This document shows, piece by piece, positions 1-8,663 of a stretch of DNA of 25,605 nt (position 1 is the first letter of the stretch; each line of letters starts with the position of its first letter). Source of the stretch: an uncultured Ruminococcus sp. GTDB lineage: Bacteria; Bacillota; Clostridia; Oscillospirales; CAG-272. The DNA is taken from the NCBI GenBank assembly GCA_902797495.1, contig CADBTH010000012.1, positions 1 to 25,605 of the forward strand. Direction: 5' to 3'. Both the position numbers and the translations under genes were made by a program. The notes beneath the pieces were generated by a model. The model saw only the letters and a list, made by a program, of their open reading frames with translations, did not search any database and was not told the origin of the DNA.

Positions 1-5
1 AAAGC

Positions 6-81
6 GCTACTATGGCTCAGTTGGCAGAGCACGTCATTGGTAATGACGAGGTCCCGGGTCCGAATCCCGGTAGTAGCTCCA
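6..81 (+). tRNA. tRNA-Thr (anticodon GGT)
   Basis: A full cloverleaf can be drawn. The acceptor arms 6-12 and 71-77 pair at all seven positions. The D stem is 15-18 with 27-30, the anticodon stem is 32-36 with 44-48, and the T stem is 54-58 with 66-70. The anticodon loop 37-43 reads TTGGTAA, giving anticodon GGT (39-41), which reads threonine codons ACC and ACU. The discriminator base is T78 and the CCA end is encoded at 79-81. The promoter lies upstream of the window, so it is unknown whether this tRNA is part of a longer tRNA operon. Confidence 0.96.
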
Positions 82-82
82 G

Positions 83-110
83 AAAAAGCCTCGCGAAAGC
101 GAGGCTTTTT
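83..110 (+). terminator. Intrinsic terminator of the tRNA gene
   Basis: A perfect 7-bp stem, GCCTCGC (88-94) with GCGAGGC (99-105), has a GAAA loop and is followed by TTTTT. It starts two bases after the CCA end of the tRNA. The A-run at 83-87 mirrors the T-run, so it could also work on the minus strand. Confidence 0.92.
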
Positions 111-114
111 CATC

Positions 115-290
115 GATATAAATCCACTTCGCGGATTTGAGATATACGCGCCGCGTGTGATATTCGCCTGCGGCGAGCGATATGCCTGCGGGCGCGGCGG
201 ATTTATATCATATCGCATTCGGGTGATCCGAATATATCGCAATCTGCGCAAGCAGATTATATCGAATCCCGCGCAGGCGGGATATATCGC
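115..290. repeat. Gene-free block of short hairpins joined by GATATA/ATATATCGC linkers
   Basis: No credible gene lies between the tRNA terminator and 345. The stretch is instead a chain of small inverted repeats separated by near-identical A/T linkers. An outer 11-bp inverted repeat, GATATAAATCC (115-125) and GGATTTATATC (199-209), encloses smaller ones. These include TCGCC/GGCGA (164-168/172-176) and a 7-base-spaced AAATCC/GGATTT (120-125/133-138). Three more follow: ATTCGG/CCGAAT (217-222/228-233), AATCTGC/GCAGATT (241-247/252-258) and ATCCCGC/GCGGGAT (266-272/277-283). The linker ATATATCGC recurs at 232-240 and 282-290, with a shorter version at 210-216. The arms differ in sequence while linkers and spacing are kept, as expected of an intergenic repeat family whose stems co-vary. 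Function is unknown. Confidence 0.7.
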
Positions 291-345
291 TTTTGTGTTT
301 TCACCCGTACGGATAAGAAAAGCTCATAAAATATTGTGAAGCATC

Positions 346-377
346 AAAAAGGACGCAGCATACGCGGCGTCCTTTTT
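346..377. terminator. Bidirectional intrinsic terminator
   Basis: The arms GGACGC (351-356) and GCGTCC (367-372) are flanked by an A-run on the left (346-350) and T6 on the right (373-378). On the minus strand it sits directly after the lipoprotein stop codon at 382, which is its most likely client. On the plus strand it would stop read-through from the tRNA side. Confidence 0.85.
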
Positions 378-381
378 TGAT

Positions 382-855
382 TCAATATTCGATCCTTATA
401 TTCTCCGCGGTGAAGTCCCTCGCCCCGTCGAACGAGATCCTTGACGGCGTCCCGTTTTCCGACAGTTCGACGGTAAAGACCCCTATATCCGTTTTTATTA
501 TGCATTTGTCTTTTATACTATTATTTTCGACATTTGCCGCAGACAGAGAAAACATATCGAAGAGCCCCTCCGACAGAGTGAGCAGATCGAGCGGCAGGTC
601 GAACTCTTCCCCGTCAGCGACGAGGGTATACTTCGCCGTTCCGCGCACGAGACGCACTCCCGAGAGGCACTCGGGTGACACGACCTCGAGGGCGTTCTCC
701 GACGGTATCGTCTTCAGCGTAAAATCCTCTCCCCCGAGCGAGACGTCGAAGGTCGCACAGAGCAGCCCTTCCTGATAGGCGAGAGGCGGAGTCGGCGCGG
801 CGCATGACGAGAGGACGAGACACAAAAGCACGGCGATTAATGATATCCTTTTCAT
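382..855 (-). CDS. Small lipoprotein of unknown function
   Basis: This is a 157-residue secreted lipoprotein. The chosen start at 855 is preceded on the minus strand by AAAAGGAG eight bases upstream. It begins a classic signal peptide: Lys-Arg, a hydrophobic core, then the lipobox L-S-S-C with Cys18 as the predicted lipidated residue. Longer in-frame starts upstream would bury the signal peptide and are rejected. The mature part is acidic and rich in short beta-strand-like segments (for example FTLKTIPSENALEVV and GVFTVELSENGTPSRISF). This alternating pattern is loosely reminiscent of lipoprotein-carrier folds, but I recognise no family. It stands alone, divergent from the addAB operon, and ends at the terminator just downstream. 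Its substrate and role are unknown. Confidence 0.8.
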   Translation of the reverse strand: MKRISLIAVLLCLVLSSCAAPTPPLAYQEGLLCATFDVSLGGEDFTLKTIPSENALEVVSPECLSGVRLVRGTAKYTLVADGEEFDLPLDLLTLSEGLFDMFSLSAANVENNSIKDKCIIKTDIGVFTVELSENGTPSRISFDGARDFTAENIRIEY

Positions 856-906
856 AAGCACGCTCCTTTTACTGTAAAATATACTCAAAAAAAGAGCGAT
901 ATATGA

Positions 907-935
907 TTGAACGCGGCACGAAAATTTGGTATACT
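907..935 (+). promoter_or_regulatory. Sigma-A promoter of the queG-like/addBA operon
   Basis: The -35 is TTGAAC (907-912). A 17-base spacer ends in TGG, an extended -10 element, and the -10 is TATACT (930-935). The expected transcription start is near 942, 20 bases before the first start codon. Confidence 0.8.
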
Positions 936-961
936 GTAATATGATAGCAGGAGGGATTTTT

Positions 962-1789
962 ATGACTCTTTCCGAATACCTGAAAAACAACGTGACCGAC
1001 GTCTTCGCAGCGACTCCGCTCTCGGAGTGCACGGTAGTTTCCGCAAGGCTCCTCGCCGGCGCGCCGGAACGCCCTCTTTACGCCGTAATGACGGCGGTGC
1101 CTTATCCGCGCGGCGCGGGCAGACCGATAGCCTCCTTCGCAAGGCTTCGGGACTACCATATCTTTTTTAAGTCCTTCGAGGATGATATCGCCCGCCTTCT
1201 CACGGAAAAATACGGTGACGTTTACGCGAGAATCTTTTCCGACGTCTCTCCGATAGACGAGAGGCGTGCGGCGGTCTCTGCGGGTCTCGGCGCGATAGGC
1301 GACAACGGGCTCTTTATCAGCGAAAAGTACGGCTCTTTCGTCTTCCTCGGAGAAGTTATCTGCTCCCTGACGGAAGAGGGGCTTGACGCCGAGGGGATCC
1401 GCGTCGTATCGGGAAAACGGCGCGAGTGTCTTCACTGCGGTCTTTGCCGCGAAGCGTGCCCGTCGAAGTGCATCGGCGGCGACAAGTCGCGCTGCGTCTC
1501 CGCGCTGACTCAGAAAAAGGGAGTTTTATCGGACACGGAGTGTGATATCATTATAAACGGCGGATACGCCTGGGGGTGCGACGTCTGCGCTGACGTCTGC
1601 CCGATGAACGAGGGGATCACCGCCGAATACAACGAATTCTTCAAAGTCGGCGCGATCTCGCCCGAAACTTACGGCGATATCGAGAAGATGTCTGACGAAG
1701 AGTACGGTTCGTACCCTTTTTCGTGGAGGAAAAAGGAAGTGATGATGCGCAATTTCGATCTGATCGGAAGGCGCGGAAAGGATAAGTGA
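962..1789 (+). CDS. QueG-like protein (short epoxyqueuosine-reductase-type double [4Fe-4S] protein)
   Basis: The product has 275 residues. The start at 962 is chosen for the AGGAGGG site (949-955) seven bases upstream; the earlier in-frame ATG lies at the transcription start. The core segment SDVSPIDERRAAVSAGLG (93-110) followed by AIGDNG (111-116) matches the QueG signature around the catalytic aspartate, with Asp94 aligning to it. Two ferredoxin-type clusters follow: Cys156-x2-Cys159-x2-Cys162-x3-Cys166-P and a second set at Cys206, Cys209 and Cys213-P, with Cys178 between them. QueG reduces epoxyqueuosine to queuosine in tRNA using cobalamin. This protein is about 75-100 residues shorter than typical QueG and has DNG where QueG usually has KNT, so substrate and cofactor may differ. 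It is the first gene of the operon, with one base between its stop and the addB start. Confidence is high for the family and low for the exact reaction. Confidence 0.85.
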   Translation: MTLSEYLKNNVTDVFAATPLSECTVVSARLLAGAPERPLYAVMTAVPYPRGAGRPIASFARLRDYHIFFKSFEDDIARLLTEKYGDVYARIFSDVSPIDERRAAVSAGLGAIGDNGLFISEKYGSFVFLGEVICSLTEEGLDAEGIRVVSGKRRECLHCGLCREACPSKCIGGDKSRCVSALTQKKGVLSDTECDIIINGGYAWGCDVCADVCPMNEGITAEYNEFFKVGAISPETYGDIEKMSDEEYGSYPFSWRKKEVMMRNFDLIGRRGKDK

Positions 1790-1790
1790 T

Positions 1791-4700
1791 ATGACCGAAT
1801 TCATAACCGGCACGTCCGGCTCGGGAAAAGGCGGATATATCGTATCCCGCATAAAGGAGCGGCTCGGTTCGGGCAGGAAGATGTATCTTATCGTCCCCGA
1901 ACAGCAGGCGCTTCTTTGGGAGGCGAGGATCTGCCGCGCTCTGCCGCCGTCCGCGGCGCTCGAGCTTGAAGTCCTCAGCTTCAGAAGACTCGCGGACACG
2001 GTCTTCAGAACTTACGGCGGGCAGAACACCGTCTTCTCCGGAAAAGCCGACCGCCTTATAAATATGTGGCGCGCCGTCACGTCCGTCAAGAGCTCTCTGA
2101 AGCACTACGCGGGAGCCGACGGGCACGAGGAAAAGTACGTTCCTCTCCTTCTCGAAACTCTCTCCGATCTTAAGGCGAGGGGCGTGTCGGTCGAATCGCT
2201 CGCCGAAGCCGAACGGGAGCTTGAGGGCGAGGGCTACGAGACCCTTCGCGACAAGCTGTCCGACCTCTCCCTCATCTGCTCCGCCTACAACGCGATAACG
2301 GAGGAGGGCGGGAGCGAAGATCCCGACAACATACTCGATATGCTCGCAAAGTCTTTGAGACTTCACTCGTTTTTCAGGGACTGCGACGTTTTTATCGATT
2401 CATTCTACTCGCTGACTCCGATCGAGAACGAGATCCTGTACTACGTGATGCGGGACTGTTCCGATCTTTTCATAACTTTCACGATGGACCCCTCGTCCGA
2501 CGGCATACACTTCGACCACGTGAGACGCTTTTACGACGGCGCCTCAACTTCCGCCGCCGCTTGTCACAGAGAGGTGACGAAGGTCGATCTCGGCAAAAAC
2601 AAGAGGTGTCAGTCGGATGAGATATCCTACCTCGGAGACTTTCTCTGGGATTTTTCGGCAAAGAAGACGGACTGCGCGCCGCGCGGCGACGTCAAAATCA
2701 TCCGCTGCGCCGACAGATACGAGGAAGCCGCCGCGGTGGGAGCGGTGATTGAGCGCGCGGTACACGAGGGCGCGTCATACTCGGACGTCGCCGTGATAGC
2801 GCGCGACATTGAAAAATACCGCGGGATACTCGACGTCAGGCTCGATTCGCTCGGTATCCCCTACCATCTTTCGAAGAGGAGCAGCATCGCGACGTCCCCC
2901 GTTCTGACTCTCGTCTCGTCCCTCCTCTCTGCGGTCGCGGACAATTTCCGCAGGGAGACGGTCGTCAGGTGCATAAAGACGGGGCTCTGTCCCGTGACAC
3001 GCCGCGAAGCGGCAAACTTCGAGGAATATTCGGCGACGTGGAACATAAGGGGAAAGAGGGCGTATCTCAGAGCGGATGACTGGACGATGAACCCCGCGGG
3101 GTACCGCCGCGAGCTCTCCGACTGGGGAAGGACCGTGATCGAGGACTCGAACCGCGTGAGAGCGGCGCTCAGGGGCGCGGTATCGTCCCTCACCTCTCTT
3201 TTCGGCAAAGGTACCGCACCGCTCGGCGAAGTCTGCCGCACTGTATATGAAATACTGACGTCGTTCGGCGTTTACGAAAAGCTGATCTCGGACGCCGACG
3301 AGCTCGAATCACTCGGTAAAAAAGAGGAGGCGGAGGTATGTGAAAAGAGCTACTCAGCGCTCATCGACGCGCTGAACGCGCTCGCATCCGCCGCCCCCGA
3401 CGTTGAAGTCGGCGCCGGCGCCGCCTCGCGCCTGTTTCTGACCGTCGCGTCGTCCTTCGACGTCGGCACGATCCCCTCCGGGATCGATATGGTAACTCTC
3501 GGCAGCGCGTCCGGAGTCAGGTGCGAAAACGTGACTCACGCGATACTGATCGGGTGCGCGGAGGGCGAATTCCCCGCGTCCCCGTCCGACGGCGGCTTTT
3601 TCAACGAGACAGACAAGGTCACTCTCGAAACGCTCGGGATAGTCCTCTCGGACGGCGCGGAAGCCGAGACGGGAGAGGAGCTGTTCAGGTTCTGGAGATG
3701 CGTGACTCTCCCCTCAGAAAAGCTGACCGTGACCTACCCCGCCGCGACGGAAGAGGGCGCTGCGGGCCCGTCCGTCGGAGCGAGACAGATAATGAAACTG
3801 CTGGGCGTGGCGGCGACTGACTTTTCGTCTCTGTCGCCCGAGGACGTGATATGGAGCGTCGCCGGGGCGTCCGACCTCTCGCTGACGTGGAGATACCGTG
3901 CCGCGGTCGGCGCGGTCGCGTCGCTCGCGGAAAAATACCCCGCGCTGAAAGACGCGGAAAGACTGACGGGAGAACTGTCCGCCGACGGCGACAGAATTAC
4001 CGCTCTTCGCCGCGGAGGACGTCTTGCGCTGACTCAGGCGCGCATCGATTCCTTCTCCGGATGTCCTTTCGCTTACACTATGAAATACGTCATGAAGCTC
4101 GGAGAGAGCGAACGCGCGGCGGTCGGCGCCGCCGACGTCGGAAACCTCGTTCACCGCGTTCTCGAACTGTTCTTCAGCGAGACGGCGGGCAGGGAATTTC
4201 CCCTTTCCGACGGTGAGACCGAAGAGATCGTCGACCGTATCACGAAGGAATATATCGCCGAGATCATGCGCGGCGCGGAGGCGACCTCGCGGCAGAAGTA
4301 TCTTTTCATGAGGCTGAGGCGCAACGTTCTGATCCTGATCCGCGCGCTGATGGAAGAGTTCTCCGAGACCGATTTCCGTCCCTACAGATTCGAGCTTTCA
4401 ATGGGAGGCGACGAGGGATGCCCCGTGCCTCTCGAGTTCACCTCTCACGACGGGACGAAGATCTCTCTCTTCGGCACGATCGACCGCGTTGACACGTTTG
4501 AAAAGGACGGCTCGGTCTACGTCAGGGTCGTCGACTACAAGACTTTCGGAAAAACGTTCAAGCTCTCCGATATTCAGAAGGGAATAAACCTTCAGCTTCT
4601 GATCTACCTTTTCACTCTCTGGAAGAGCACCGGCGGCTCGTTCCGGAAAAACCTCGCGCCGAACGGCGAGACGGTCCTTCCCGCGGGAATGATATATCTG

Positions 4701-5063
4701 TCCGCCGCTCCCGACAGCGCGACGTCCGACACGCCGGTCGGAGCCGAGGAGGCACGTGACCTCGCCATGGCGACCGTCGGAAGAAGCGGAGTTCTTCTCG
4801 ACGACGAGACGTCTCTCGCCGCGATGGGAAGTGCGCTCGGCGGAAAGTACATTCCGGTAAGGCGCACGCACATTCTGACGATCGAGGAATTCGGCAAGCT
4901 TTACGACGAAATAGAACAAATAATCATCGGCATAGGGGACGAGATAAAGAGCGGAGTGTGCGCGAGCAGACCGCGTAAGCTCACCTCGTACCACCCATGC
5001 GACTTCTGCAAAATGAAGCCCGTATGCCGACACACGGAAGAAAGGAGCGCGCAGGATGAGTAA
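1791..5063 (+). CDS. addB: ATP-dependent helicase/nuclease AddAB, subunit AddB
   Basis: AddB is one half of the AddAB helicase-nuclease, which resects double-strand breaks and loads RecA in most Firmicutes. The 1090-residue protein opens with a Walker A-like loop, GTSGSGKG (7-14). The C-terminal RecB-type nuclease is visible as VDYKTFGKTF, with Asp915 and Lys917 in the DYK motif, followed by a Q-L-L-I-Y-L segment. The four cysteines of the AddB iron-sulfur staple are all present: Cys758 (SGCPFAY) and the C-terminal Cys1070-x2-Cys1073-x5-Cys1079. The length is close to B. subtilis AddB. The start ATG is one base after the preceding stop, so translation is probably coupled. The last eight bases overlap addA, which fixes the two-subunit operon. 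Confidence 0.97.
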   Translation: MTEFITGTSGSGKGGYIVSRIKERLGSGRKMYLIVPEQQALLWEARICRALPPSAALELEVLSFRRLADTVFRTYGGQNTVFSGKADRLINMWRAVTSVKSSLKHYAGADGHEEKYVPLLLETLSDLKARGVSVESLAEAERELEGEGYETLRDKLSDLSLICSAYNAITEEGGSEDPDNILDMLAKSLRLHSFFRDCDVFIDSFYSLTPIENEILYYVMRDCSDLFITFTMDPSSDGIHFDHVRRFYDGASTSAAACHREVTKVDLGKNKRCQSDEISYLGDFLWDFSAKKTDCAPRGDVKIIRCADRYEEAAAVGAVIERAVHEGASYSDVAVIARDIEKYRGILDVRLDSLGIPYHLSKRSSIATSPVLTLVSSLLSAVADNFRRETVVRCIKTGLCPVTRREAANFEEYSATWNIRGKRAYLRADDWTMNPAGYRRELSDWGRTVIEDSNRVRAALRGAVSSLTSLFGKGTAPLGEVCRTVYEILTSFGVYEKLISDADELESLGKKEEAEVCEKSYSALIDALNALASAAPDVEVGAGAASRLFLTVASSFDVGTIPSGIDMVTLGSASGVRCENVTHAILIGCAEGEFPASPSDGGFFNETDKVTLETLGIVLSDGAEAETGEELFRFWRCVTLPSEKLTVTYPAATEEGAAGPSVGARQIMKLLGVAATDFSSLSPEDVIWSVAGASDLSLTWRYRAAVGAVASLAEKYPALKDAERLTGELSADGDRITALRRGGRLALTQARIDSFSGCPFAYTMKYVMKLGESERAAVGAADVGNLVHRVLELFFSETAGREFPLSDGETEEIVDRITKEYIAEIMRGAEATSRQKYLFMRLRRNVLILIRALMEEFSETDFRPYRFELSMGGDEGCPVPLEFTSHDGTKISLFGTIDRVDTFEKDGSVYVRVVDYKTFGKTFKLSDIQKGINLQLLIYLFTLWKSTGGSFRKNLAPNGETVLPAGMIYLSAAPDSATSDTPVGAEEARDLAMATVGRSGVLLDDETSLAAMGSALGGKYIPVRRTHILTIEEFGKLYDEIEQIIIGIGDEIKSGVCASRPRKLTSYHPCDFCKMKPVCRHTEERSAQDE

Positions 5064-8000
5064 CGATGCGAGAAAATGGACCGCCGCCCAGCGTTACGCG
5101 ATTGACTGCGGCGAGAACGAGCTCCTTCTTTCCGCAGGAGCGGGAAGCGGCAAGACCGCGACTCTGACGGAGAGAGTCTGCCGCCTCGTGACGGACCGCG
5201 AGAACGGAGTCGACGTATCCCGTCTGCTCATTGTGACGTTCACGCGAGCCGCCGCGGAGGAACTGCGGCAGAGAGTGCGCGCAAGACTCGAGGCGGAGCT
5301 TGAGGCAAACCCCGCCGAGCGACGGCTGGCAAGGCAGATCGTCGCTCTCGATGGCGCGGACATATCGACCATATCCGGCTTCTTTCTGAAGTCGATAAGG
5401 CCTTACTTCTCCACTCTCGGACTTCCTCCGAACTTTACTGTCGCGGACGAGGTCGAGATAAAGGTCATGAAGGACCGCATCATGAGCGACACCGTCGACG
5501 ACTTTTTCGACGAGGGGACGGACGCTTTCACTATGCTTTGCGACGCGGTATCCTCGGCGAAAAACGAGACGTCCGTCAACGATTCGATCCTCGCCATAGC
5601 CAACCGCCTGTCCGCGAAAGGCTTTTCCCCCGAAAAGCTCTCGGACTGGGCGGCAGAGCTCGAGGAGGCGGCGGGCAGGGATTTCTTCGCGTCGTCTCAC
5701 GGCTCCGTCATCCTCGACGCGACTCTCTCTTTCGCGCGCCACTTTCTCGCGGTTTTTGAGGATATAAGGGACAGAGTTTACGCCGACCGGGCGGTAGCCG
5801 AAAAATACGGCGAGAGCGCGGACGAGCACGCAGAGTACGCAAAGAGTCTTCTCGCCGCGGCGGAAGAGGGAAAATACGGCGCGGTGCGCGACGTCGTGTT
5901 CTCTTTCGCGCCGTCGAAGCTGAAAACTCTGAAGTCAGCCGAAAAAACGGACGTCTCCGAAAGATACAAGGATCTGAAGAGCGAGTTCAAGAAGAGGCTC
6001 GCAAAGGATCTCGTTCCGTTCTTCTCATACGAGGAGGGCGATATCGCCGCCGTTCAGCGCAGGACGGCGCAGGTGCTTCGCGAGCTCTCCCGCGTGATCG
6101 GTGAATTCTCGTCGCGCTTTGCGGCGGAGAAAAAGGAGCGCGGGCTCGTCGACTACGAGGACATAGAACTCTTCGCGAGAAAGATCTTCGTCGCGCCCGA
6201 CGGGTCTCCGACCGAGGCGGCGAGGGAGACTGCGAAAAAATACGACTACATATTCATAGACGAATATCAGGACACGAACAGTATTCAGGACTCCGTGTTC
6301 TCGGCGATCGCTTCGTTCGTTCCGAGATTTATGGTCGGCGACGTCAAGCAGAGCATCTACGCTTTCCGCGGAGCCGAGCCGTCGGTCTTCACGTCATACC
6401 GCGATAAAATGCCGCCCGTCGACCCGGCGGAGCCGGACGGTGAGGACGAGCACACGCTCTTTATGAGCGAAAATTTCCGCTCCGACGGCACCGTCATCGA
6501 TTTTGCGAACCTCGTCTCGGGCTTTATGTTCCCCGGAACGTCGACTCCGTTCGAGGACGGAGACCGTCTGATCTGCTCGAAGGAGCGGCCGGAGGGATAC
6601 GCCGAATATCCGGTCGAGATCGCGCTGATCGAAAAGGCGGCGACGGCGTCGGAAGACGACGAGACGGAGGACGAGGACGAGAGCGATTTCGACGCGGAGG
6701 CGGAATATATCGCCGACTCCGTCGCAAAGCTTCTGACGTCGGGACGCCGCTCAGACGGCAGCGCGATAAAGGAGGGCGACGTCGCGATACTCCTGCGCAG
6801 CTCGGTCGGAGCTGACAGTATCGCTTCCGCGCTTATCCGCCGCGGGATCAGGGTCACCGACCGCGCGGCAACGGAGTTTTTCGGGCAGAGAGAGATTCTC
6901 CTCGTCCTCAGCATACTGAACGCGATCGACGATCCGCTGAAGGATATTTACCTCGCGGGAGCGCTGAAGAGCCCTGTCTTCGGTTTCTCGATGGACGACC
7001 TTTTGAAGATCAGGCTCGGGAACACCGCATCTCCCCTTTGGTACTGCCTTGAAAAGTACGCCGCGGACGGCGAGGACGGAGAAGTCGCCGAGAAATGCTC
7101 GCGCGCGGCGGGATTCATAAAAGCCTTCGGAAAGAGGGCTGAGAGGAGCGACTCCGCATCCGTCATAAAGGCGCTCTACGACGAGCTTCATCTCTATTCG
7201 CTGACAGACGGCGGCGAGCCGGGCGGCGCGCGCGCCGCGGCGGTAAGAGACAATCTTACGGCGCTGTACGAGATGGCGAGAAAATACGAGTCGACGTCGT
7301 TCGGAGGGCTTTACGGATTCATAACCTACCTCGAGGAGAAGATGGAGAGAGCGAAGCCGGAGAGCGCGGACGCCGCCGACGACGCGGTCTCCATAATGAC
7401 GATACACAAGTCGAAGGGCCTTGAGTTCCCCGTATGCTTCGTCGCAAGGTGCGCGAAGAAATTCAATATGCGCGACCTCAACGACGGCATTCTCTTCGAT
7501 CCCGTACTCGGGCCGGCGATGAAACTGCGAGACGGAACGGGGCTTGTCAAGTGCGACAATCCGCTTCGCGCCGCGGTCGCGCGAAAGATGAGATACGAGA
7601 ACGTGTGCGAGGAGATGAGGACTCTCTACGTCGCCATGACGAGGGCGAAGGAGAGGCTCGTCGTCACTCTCGCGGCGAAGGACGCAGACGGCGAGATCGC
7701 CCGCGCGGCCGAGGACGCGTCGTTCGCAGACCCGTATCAGACCGTCATGACCTCGTCCTACGCCGACGTCATCCTTCCAGCCGTCGCATCTGCGGCGGAG
7801 GACGGATCGTTCGTCGTCAGAAAAGTGACGATGGACGACGTCGGAACGAACGCGGTCGAAAAGCGGCAGGCCGCCGGAGAAGAGGAGCGGGACACGGCTC
7901 TTGCCGGAACGCTCGACGAAAGATTCTCTTTCGTCTATCCGTCGGAGCATCTGAGAAACGTGCCGGCGAAGGTCACGGTGTCGAAGCTGACCCCTTCCCT

Positions 8001-8655
8001 GCTCGACGAGGAAGAGGTGACGGCTCTGCCGCTTTCCGAAAACGCGCCGGCAAAGAGGGGGCGCGAATCGCCGGTCTTCTCTCCGTCAAAAGAAAGAGAA
8101 CCGACCGGAGCGGAGCGCGGAACGGCGACTCACGTTTTTCTCCAGTTCTGCGATTTTGAAAAGCTGCGCTCCGAGGGTTTTGATAGCGAACTCGAGAGGC
8201 TATCGGAGGCAAAATTCCTGACGAAGAAAAGCGCGGGACTCGTAAGTCGGGACGAGATCGAGGCGTTCGTATCGAGCGAGCTTTTCAAAGATATAATGAG
8301 CGCGCGGCGCGTTTTCAGAGAATTCAGATTCAACGTATCTCTCCCCGCGTCGCACTTCACAAAGGACGCGACTCTTGCGGAAAAGTTTGAAGCGGGCGGA
8401 ACTGAGATCACTGTTCAGGGAGTCGTCGACATCGTCTTCGAGTCTCCCGACGGAACGCTGACCCTCGCGGACTACAAGACGGACAGACTGACGGAGTACG
8501 AAGCGTCTCACCCGTCGGCGGCGAAGCGGACTCTCGCCGACCGTCACCGCATTCAGCTCACGTACTACAGAGAGGCGTGCGAGCGCATCTTCGAGCGAAA
8601 GATCGACCGCCTCTGCGTATACTCGCTCGCCCTCGGCGACACGGCGGAAATATAG
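5056..8655 (+). CDS. addA: ATP-dependent helicase/nuclease AddAB, subunit AddA
   Basis: This is a 1199-residue UvrD-type superfamily 1 helicase with a C-terminal nuclease, the motor subunit of AddAB. The helicase motifs appear in order. The Q motif is near WTAAQRYAI (8-16). Walker A is GAGSGKT with Lys33, and TFTRAAAEELRQR is motif Ia. Walker B is DEYQD (402-406), followed by VGDVKQSIYAFRGA (motif III region). IMTIHKSKGLEFPVCF and TLYVAMTRAKERL (motifs V and VI) complete the set. The nuclease motif ADYKTDR has Asp1139 and Lys1141, so both subunits carry an intact DYK site as in B. subtilis. The start is supported by AAAGGAG (5041-5047) with an eight-base spacer and by the eight-base overlap with addB. 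An acidic linker (DDETEDEDESDFDAE) precedes domain 2A. Confidence 0.97.
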   Translation: MSNDARKWTAAQRYAIDCGENELLLSAGAGSGKTATLTERVCRLVTDRENGVDVSRLLIVTFTRAAAEELRQRVRARLEAELEANPAERRLARQIVALDGADISTISGFFLKSIRPYFSTLGLPPNFTVADEVEIKVMKDRIMSDTVDDFFDEGTDAFTMLCDAVSSAKNETSVNDSILAIANRLSAKGFSPEKLSDWAAELEEAAGRDFFASSHGSVILDATLSFARHFLAVFEDIRDRVYADRAVAEKYGESADEHAEYAKSLLAAAEEGKYGAVRDVVFSFAPSKLKTLKSAEKTDVSERYKDLKSEFKKRLAKDLVPFFSYEEGDIAAVQRRTAQVLRELSRVIGEFSSRFAAEKKERGLVDYEDIELFARKIFVAPDGSPTEAARETAKKYDYIFIDEYQDTNSIQDSVFSAIASFVPRFMVGDVKQSIYAFRGAEPSVFTSYRDKMPPVDPAEPDGEDEHTLFMSENFRSDGTVIDFANLVSGFMFPGTSTPFEDGDRLICSKERPEGYAEYPVEIALIEKAATASEDDETEDEDESDFDAEAEYIADSVAKLLTSGRRSDGSAIKEGDVAILLRSSVGADSIASALIRRGIRVTDRAATEFFGQREILLVLSILNAIDDPLKDIYLAGALKSPVFGFSMDDLLKIRLGNTASPLWYCLEKYAADGEDGEVAEKCSRAAGFIKAFGKRAERSDSASVIKALYDELHLYSLTDGGEPGGARAAAVRDNLTALYEMARKYESTSFGGLYGFITYLEEKMERAKPESADAADDAVSIMTIHKSKGLEFPVCFVARCAKKFNMRDLNDGILFDPVLGPAMKLRDGTGLVKCDNPLRAAVARKMRYENVCEEMRTLYVAMTRAKERLVVTLAAKDADGEIARAAEDASFADPYQTVMTSSYADVILPAVASAAEDGSFVVRKVTMDDVGTNAVEKRQAAGEEERDTALAGTLDERFSFVYPSEHLRNVPAKVTVSKLTPSLLDEEEVTALPLSENAPAKRGRESPVFSPSKEREPTGAERGTATHVFLQFCDFEKLRSEGFDSELERLSEAKFLTKKSAGLVSRDEIEAFVSSELFKDIMSARRVFREFRFNVSLPASHFTKDATLAEKFEAGGTEITVQGVVDIVFESPDGTLTLADYKTDRLTEYEASHPSAAKRTLADRHRIQLTYYREACERIFERKIDRLCVYSLALGDTAEI

Positions 8656-8663
8656 GCTTAAAG

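Noticed and set aside
115..290. CRISPR array
   Set aside because: The repeated parts are only 7-9 bases, the segments between are themselves palindromic, spacing is too short, and there are no cas genes nearby.
37..339. Open frame starting inside the tRNA and running through the hairpin block
   Set aside because: It begins in the tRNA anticodon arm, crosses a strong terminator and has no ribosome binding site; the sequence is explained by structured noncoding DNA.
856..1032. N-terminal extension of the first lipoprotein
   Set aside because: The extension would place the signal peptide in the middle of the protein and overlaps the divergent gene; the start at 855 has a clear ribosome binding site.
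6751..7950. Long minus-strand open frame (399 codons) opposite addA
   Set aside because: It lies entirely inside the well-supported addA gene, has no ribosome binding site or recognisable domain, and its Arg/Val-rich composition is what G/C-rich antisense frames give.
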